DNA of 62,223 nucleotides from IMG/VR virus record IMGVR_UViG_3300009507_002699, positions 1 to 62,223 of that record; one strand, given 5' to 3'. The notes below the pieces were generated by a model, which made no database searches, was not told the DNA's origin, and worked only from the letters and a program-made list of their open reading frames with translations. This document shows, one piece after another, positions 60,536 to 62,223 of this stretch. Numbering within the stretch: position 1 is the stretch's first letter; each line of letters starts with the position of its first letter. Source of the stretch: a virus. The translations under genes were made by a program, and so were the position numbers.

Positions 60536-61242
60536 GAACACAAGAACAAATAACAGCAATCAAGAATACACAAAGTGATCCTAAGCAACATTGGGATATT
60601 TTAAACTACGGAAATATTATGGATCTGTTAACACACTATAATGATTCTAGTAAAAAAGTAGAACAAAAAACTACAGGACCTAAAGTACTTTATGTTAAAG
60701 AAGGTGAAGGTGTAATAGATGATATTTTACAAAAACTAAGAAAAATTTACGGAGAGTTTGGAGTACGTTCTGCACATTATTTTGATGTAACTAAACCACA
60801 CATAATACACAATGATGACGACTTTGATTATCCGCAGTGTTACAAAGCATTTGTAATACCATTACTTGTAGAAGGTACTACATGTGACAAAGCAAAGTTT
60901 TTTGTATTTGATCAAAGTTACTACGGCGGTCCTGCAAAGTTTGTTAACGGCGAAGATGTAACAGGTAAGCCGGTACACTATAATACATTTTTAACAGATT
61001 ATAAAGATGTAGAAGACAAAGCAATTTGTGGATTAGATGATTTTGAATTACAACACCTTACACATCTCAAATCCAAATGGCTAGAAGGTTTAAGTGTTAA
61101 CAAGTATTTTGATTGGCGCATTGGAAGCGTTATATCTTTTGATAGTCTAAATTTACATTGTTCGAGTGACTTTAATGCATCGGGTATTACACGCAAAATT
61201 GGACTCAGTATTTTTACAGAGAAATATGATGCCGCAGTGTAA
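60532..61242 (+). CDS. probable 2-oxoglutarate/Fe(II)-dependent oxygenase (236 aa)
   Basis: A 236-residue protein that fits the double-stranded beta-helix oxygenase pattern. His93 and Asp95 lie in IIHNDDDFDYP after SAHYFDVTKPH. FVIPLLVEG and FFVFDQSYYGG form strands. SVISFDSLNLHCSS gives the distal His209, and ITRKIGLSIF places Arg221 twelve residues later, the usual position of the 2-oxoglutarate-binding Arg. It resembles phytanoyl-CoA hydroxylase-like proteins. Likely reaction: hydroxylation or oxidation of the same product as the radical SAM enzymes. It shares an ATGA overlap with the nitroreductase. Assignment rests on motif spacing and is less certain than the radical SAM calls. Confidence 0.68.
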   Translation: MRTQEQITAIKNTQSDPKQHWDILNYGNIMDLLTHYNDSSKKVEQKTTGPKVLYVKEGEGVIDDILQKLRKIYGEFGVRSAHYFDVTKPHIIHNDDDFDYPQCYKAFVIPLLVEGTTCDKAKFFVFDQSYYGGPAKFVNGEDVTGKPVHYNTFLTDYKDVEDKAICGLDDFELQHLTHLKSKWLEGLSVNKYFDWRIGSVISFDSLNLHCSSDFNASGITRKIGLSIFTEKYDAAV

Positions 61243-62221
61243 TGCTTTAAAAAATCATTTGTGTATAAGTGTAGATGGAAACTTTCTACCTTGCTGTCGT
61301 TATAGTAAAAATGATCAAAGGTTTCATGTAAATGATTACACATTTGATGAATATCGCAACACAGATTTTTATAATAACATTATATCTAATATGGAAAGCG
61401 GTTGGGATGAAGGTTGTCTAAAATGTAAAAAAGAAGAAGACATGGCCACTAAGTCTAGTATGCGGCAACGACTAAACAAAGACTTTAGTGGTAGCAATAT
61501 AGAGTTTATTGAAATTAGTATTAGTAATAAATGTAATATCACTTGTAGAATGTGTGGTCCTAAGTTTAGTAGTAAGTGGGCTGAAATAGATAATGTTGAA
61601 GTAGAAAAACAAAACTATAGCACTTTGTTAGACACTATAGATTTCTCTACTGTAAAGCGTATAAAATATTTAGGCGGAGAACCGTTTATTACTCCAGAGT
61701 TTAAAGAACTTATAGACAGGGTTACTAATAAGGAAAATGTTGATTTACAAGTAAACACTAATGCAACATTTTTTCCAAATAAGTACATAAACGAATTAGC
61801 AAAATTCAAAAATATGTATGTTGCTTTGAGTATAGATGGTATAGGCAAAGTTGACGAATACATTAGACAAGGCACTGATTGGAATAAAAAATTATCTGTA
61901 ATCAAACAATGGCTAGATACAGACTTTACATTGTACATCCATACAGTTGTTCAAGCATACAACATACACGATATAAAGAATATAAAAGCATTTGCAGACG
62001 AAAATAATTTACATTGGTCTCCTGCTGTGATTGATTCTCCTAAAGAATTTCAATTACATGCACTTGATAAAGATTATGTTGACCAGATTAAAGACGATGA
62101 TAATGCAGTGTTTTTAAATACGATAAGTAGTTATAGTGAAGATCTTAATAAAAAGTTCAAATCAACTACTGAACGATTAGATAAATTGTTTGATACAAAG
62201 TGGGAAGACATTGTTAAATGA
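61226..62221 (+). CDS. N-terminal-twitch radical SAM protein, family B member 5 (331 aa)
   Basis: A 331-residue protein. CISVDGNFLPCC (Cys13, Cys23, Cys24) and CLKC (Cys64/67) make up the N-terminal twitch cluster. CNITCRMC (Cys103, Cys107, Cys110) is the AdoMet motif. Then come YLGGEPFITPEFKELIDR and ALSIDGIGKVDEYIRQGTDW. It resembles the gene at 57650. The start is ATG 61226 or the adjacent 61229; the upstream in-frame alternative at 61166 adds residues lacking in paralogues and lies well inside the oxygenase gene. It overlaps that gene by 17 nt. Its TGA (62219-62221) overlaps an ATG at 62218, presumably the start of a further gene beyond the window. Confidence 0.9.
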   Translation: MMPQCNALKNHLCISVDGNFLPCCRYSKNDQRFHVNDYTFDEYRNTDFYNNIISNMESGWDEGCLKCKKEEDMATKSSMRQRLNKDFSGSNIEFIEISISNKCNITCRMCGPKFSSKWAEIDNVEVEKQNYSTLLDTIDFSTVKRIKYLGGEPFITPEFKELIDRVTNKENVDLQVNTNATFFPNKYINELAKFKNMYVALSIDGIGKVDEYIRQGTDWNKKLSVIKQWLDTDFTLYIHTVVQAYNIHDIKNIKAFADENNLHWSPAVIDSPKEFQLHALDKDYVDQIKDDDNAVFLNTISSYSEDLNKKFKSTTERLDKLFDTKWEDIVK

Positions 62222-62223
62222 TA
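62218..62223 (+). CDS. probable start of next gene (only start codon and one codon visible)
   Basis: ATGATA begins 1 nt before the TGA of the last radical SAM gene, the same ATGA overlap that links many genes of the cluster. Only two codons are visible, so nothing can be said of the product. The cluster probably continues past the window edge. Confidence 0.4.

Noticed and set aside
39821-61228. Longer upstream starts for genes at 39848, 41941, 45792, 57650 and 61226
   Set aside because: The extra residues come from inside the preceding genes, mostly use GTG/TTG, and have no counterpart in the paralogues in this window.
45575-62221. A classical RiPP operon with precursor, protease and transporter
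   Set aside because: No clear leader-core peptide, peptidase or ABC transporter gene lies in the block.
1-62223. tRNA, rRNA, insertion sequences or attachment sites
   Set aside because: I looked in the gaps, which are short, and recognised none; a covariance-model search was not possible here.

Overview
The window is a contiguous, gene-dense, AT-rich segment (about one third G+C by eye) of a T4-like contractile-tailed phage, most likely a marine myovirus. The evidence is a set of T4-type genes: gp46/gp47 recombination nuclease, gp55 late sigma factor, gp53, a gp5-type hub/spike, gp25 and gp6 baseplate proteins, plus tail-collar and fibre-like proteins. T4-type late promoters (TATAAATA) also precede several structural genes. 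The host cannot be read directly. The low G+C and the resemblance of several hypothetical proteins to those of cyanophages and pelagiphages suggest a low-GC marine bacterium such as SAR11 or Prochlorococcus, but this is inference.

Layout. (1) 1-4667, minus strand: a truncated GIY-YIG endonuclease, a small hypothetical gene, a SufE-like sulfur acceptor, gp46, gp47 and gp55. Two sigma70-type promoters (before gp47 and before gp55) drive this block. (2) 4761-39468, plus strand: virion genes. Tube/baseplate proteins, gp53, a large hub-like protein, a gp5-like spike with a GH19 domain, a CHAP-type peptidase, a PAAR tip, gp25 and gp6 come first. A 4,939-residue protein follows, then a small structural protein, three paralogous fibre/collar proteins and a duplicated pair of structural proteins. 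T4-like late promoter sequences lie in the gaps. (3) 39472-45799: a sigma70-type promoter opens a second, differently regulated block. It holds a small hypothetical gene, two GT-A-like glycosyltransferases, an unknown gene, a 1,215-residue protein (two GT-like modules, about fifteen 23-residue repeats, a methyltransferase-like C-terminus) and a small hypothetical gene. (4) 45792-62221: eleven radical SAM genes in about 16.4 kb, nearly all with overlapping start/stop codons. They are interleaved with a QueC-like PP-loop ATP pyrophosphatase, a second such domain fused to a radical SAM protein, an SGNH hydrolase, a nitroreductase and a probable 2-oxoglutarate/Fe(II) oxygenase. The last gene ends at the window edge, where another start codon overlaps its stop.

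Working model (inference): blocks 3 and 4 form one accessory biosynthetic pathway transcribed by the host sigma70 holoenzyme rather than with the late virion genes. The enzymes look like a tailoring pathway that activates, adds, oxidises and transfers groups onto a glycan, lipid or protein. The SufE-like protein may help supply sulfur for the heavy Fe-S demand of eleven radical SAM enzymes. I see no complete known pathway (for example 7-deazaguanine or a classical RiPP) that explains the set, so this cluster is the best candidate here for an undescribed system. No stretch over 300 bases lacks a gene; I recognised no tRNA, rRNA, CRISPR array or insertion sequence.
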